Positions 5,776 through 6,904 of a DNA stretch of 6,904 bases are shown here, in pieces. The number at the start of each line of letters is the position of its first letter. Positions within the stretch are counted from its first letter, which is position 1. The position numbers were made by a program, and so were the translations under genes. Source of the DNA: Lentisphaeria bacterium. GTDB taxonomy: Bacteria; Verrucomicrobiota; Lentisphaeria; Oligosphaerales; JAFGRS01. The DNA is taken from contig JAFGRS010000829.1 of NCBI GenBank assembly GCA_016935045.1, forward strand, positions 1-6,904. The letters run 5' to 3'. The notes below the pieces were generated by a model. That model had not been told where the DNA came from, searched no databases, and saw nothing but the letters and a program-made list of their open reading frames with translations.

Positions 5776-6846
5776 ATGGAACGGTACAGGGTGGCGCAGG
5801 TGGGGTGCGGCAACCGGGGCAAAGTCCATCTGGATGGGTGGCTGGCGCATCCGGAACGGTTCGAGCTGGTGGCGGTCTGCGACCTGGACGAGGCCAAGAT
5901 GCGGCAGGCCATCGAGGCGCGGCGCATCACGCCGGCGTTGTATACGGATGCGGACCGCATGCTGGCCGAGACGCGGCCGGATGTCTTCTGCTTCTCGACG
6001 CCCCCGGCGATCCGATTGGCCCTGGTCGAGTTGGCTGCGAGGCACGGGGTGAAGGGCTTGGCCTTCGAGAAGCCGATGGCAACCTCCCTGGCCGAAGCGC
6101 GAGCCATCCTGGCCCTGTGTCGCGCCCATGGCATCAAGGCGGTGGTCTCCCACCAGCACAAGTACCTCACTTCCTTCCAGAAGCTGGCCGAGACGGTCCG
6201 CGGCGGCGACATCGGCAGGGTCGAGCGCATCGAAGCAACCTGCCAGGCGTGGCTGGCCCAGCTCGGTACGCATTTCGTGGATTACGTCCTCTGGGCCAAC
6301 GGCGGCTGCCGGGCCCGGTGGGTGGTCGGCCATGTCCACGGCAGAGAACTGCTGGCCGACTCCCACCCGTCCCCCAACTACACCATGGGCCAGATCGGCT
6401 TCGAGAACGGCGTCCGTGCCTTCGTCGAATTCGGCAAGCTCTCCGCATCCCACATGGGGAAGGACCGCTTCTGGCTGGACAATCGGCTGACTGTCTACGG
6501 CACCCATGGCACCGTCTGGTGCGATACGGACGGCCGCTGGGGCCGGTTCACCCGCCGGACCGACGGCGACGCGGTCAGCGGCGAGGGCGAACCCTGGCGT
6601 GTGCAGCAGTCCGTGCGGCTCCAGCCCCTCTTCGCACGGGACTTCGCCGACTGGCTGGACGACGAGCGCCGTCCTCACCCGTGCCGCCTCGACCTCAGTT
6701 ACCACGGGTACGAGATCATGGAGGGGCTCTGTCTCAGCGCCCTGAACCACGTACGGGTGGACCTTCCCCTGCCCGAGAACAGCACCCCCGAGGATCTCTT
6801 CGACCGCCTGCGCCGCGAGTTGCCCGACTGTCACGAGCTGAGCTGA
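5776..6846 (+). CDS. Gfo/Idh/MocA-family NAD(P)-dependent oxidoreductase
   Basis: The predicted protein has 356 residues, a normal family length. The family oxidises or reduces sugars, inositols and related polyols with NAD(P). The start ATG 5776 puts the Rossmann strand RVAQVGCGNRGK (GxGxxG at residues 10-15) at the extreme N-terminus as usual. The strand VAVCDLD follows, with an acidic residue typical of NAD preference. The family signature AFEKPMA has catalytic-type Lys K99 (E98-K99-P100). In the C-terminal beta-sheet domain, GTHFVDYVLW supplies H166 and D169, the HxxD pair next to the substrate. No signal peptide is seen, so it is cytoplasmic. The following gene starts 12 bases after the stop, behind a strong ribosome site, and probably shares a substrate pathway. 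The substrate cannot be read from the sequence. The 153-base gap and hairpin before it suggest transcription separate from the kinase. Confidence 0.95.
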   Translation: MERYRVAQVGCGNRGKVHLDGWLAHPERFELVAVCDLDEAKMRQAIEARRITPALYTDADRMLAETRPDVFCFSTPPAIRLALVELAARHGVKGLAFEKPMATSLAEARAILALCRAHGIKAVVSHQHKYLTSFQKLAETVRGGDIGRVERIEATCQAWLAQLGTHFVDYVLWANGGCRARWVVGHVHGRELLADSHPSPNYTMGQIGFENGVRAFVEFGKLSASHMGKDRFWLDNRLTVYGTHGTVWCDTDGRWGRFTRRTDGDAVSGEGEPWRVQQSVRLQPLFARDFADWLDDERRPHPCRLDLSYHGYEIMEGLCLSALNHVRVDLPLPENSTPEDLFDRLRRELPDCHELS

Positions 6847-6851
6847 GGAGG
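6845..6851 (+). promoter_or_regulatory. Ribosome binding site of the truncated last gene
   Basis: GAGGAGG overlaps the oxidoreductase TGA and lies 7 bases before ATG 6859. It is the best Shine-Dalgarno sequence in the window and makes the following short reading frame credible as a real gene start. Confidence 0.75.
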
Positions 6852-6858
6852 ACCCGCG

Positions 6859-6904
6859 ATGATCCGTTTCGGCGGCCCCGTATTCGTGGACGAGAAGACC
6901 CGCG
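6859..6904 (+). CDS. Start of a gene, possibly TIM-barrel sugar phosphate isomerase/epimerase (partial)
   Basis: Only 15 codons are visible before the window ends (MIRFGGPVFVDEKTR). A strong ribosome site and a 12-base gap after the oxidoreductase make it the next gene of the same operon. From memory, the RFGGPVF opening is found in TIM-barrel (xylose isomerase-like/AP endonuclease 2) proteins encoded beside Gfo/Idh/MocA genes in PVC bacteria, a common pairing in sugar and inositol breakdown. With so few residues the product is a guess; the gene start itself is well supported. Confidence 0.6.
   Translation, partial: MIRFGGPVFVDEKTR

Overview
The window is a GC-rich (about 70% by eye) stretch of bacterial chromosome. 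All credible genes lie on the + strand: five complete genes and the first 15 codons of a sixth. The lipopolysaccharide-type heptosyltransferase, two exported proteins and the Hanks-type kinase point to a Gram-negative bacterium with an outer membrane. The combination of a eukaryote-like Ser/Thr kinase, orphan exported proteins and a Gfo/Idh/MocA dehydrogenase followed by a probable sugar isomerase-like gene suggests the PVC group (Kiritimatiellota, Lentisphaerota or Planctomycetota). That placement is an inference, since no rRNA or other marker gene is present.

Layout. Bases 1-231 are very GC-rich and open in every forward frame, without a convincing gene. Bases 232-1320 encode a glycosyltransferase family 9 heptosyltransferase. 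Its stop overlaps the start of an exported, beta-rich protein of unknown function (1317-2210). A 470-base gap follows (2211-2680) with two copies of a short REP-like palindromic repeat, an exact 11-base tandem duplication and a small hairpin. Next comes an exported protein with helical repeats, an STN/secretin-N0-like domain and an OB-fold-like domain (2681-3976). It overlaps by 4 bases a transmembrane Ser/Thr kinase (3973-5622) whose C-terminal half looks like a periplasmic concanavalin/lamin-G-type beta-sandwich. A strong hairpin lies immediately after the kinase. The last unit is a Gfo/Idh/MocA-family oxidoreductase (5776-6846) and, 12 bases later, the start of a gene whose first residues resemble TIM-barrel sugar isomerases/epimerases.

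How the genes may work together. Three transcription units seem likely: heptosyltransferase plus exported protein (envelope biogenesis); exported STN/OB protein plus receptor-like kinase (a translationally coupled pair that could link an envelope event to cytoplasmic phosphorylation); and dehydrogenase plus isomerase (sugar or inositol metabolism). The second pair is the most promising candidate for something undescribed. Only the kinase, glycosyltransferase and oxidoreductase assignments are firm; the other domain assignments were made by eye from residue patterns.
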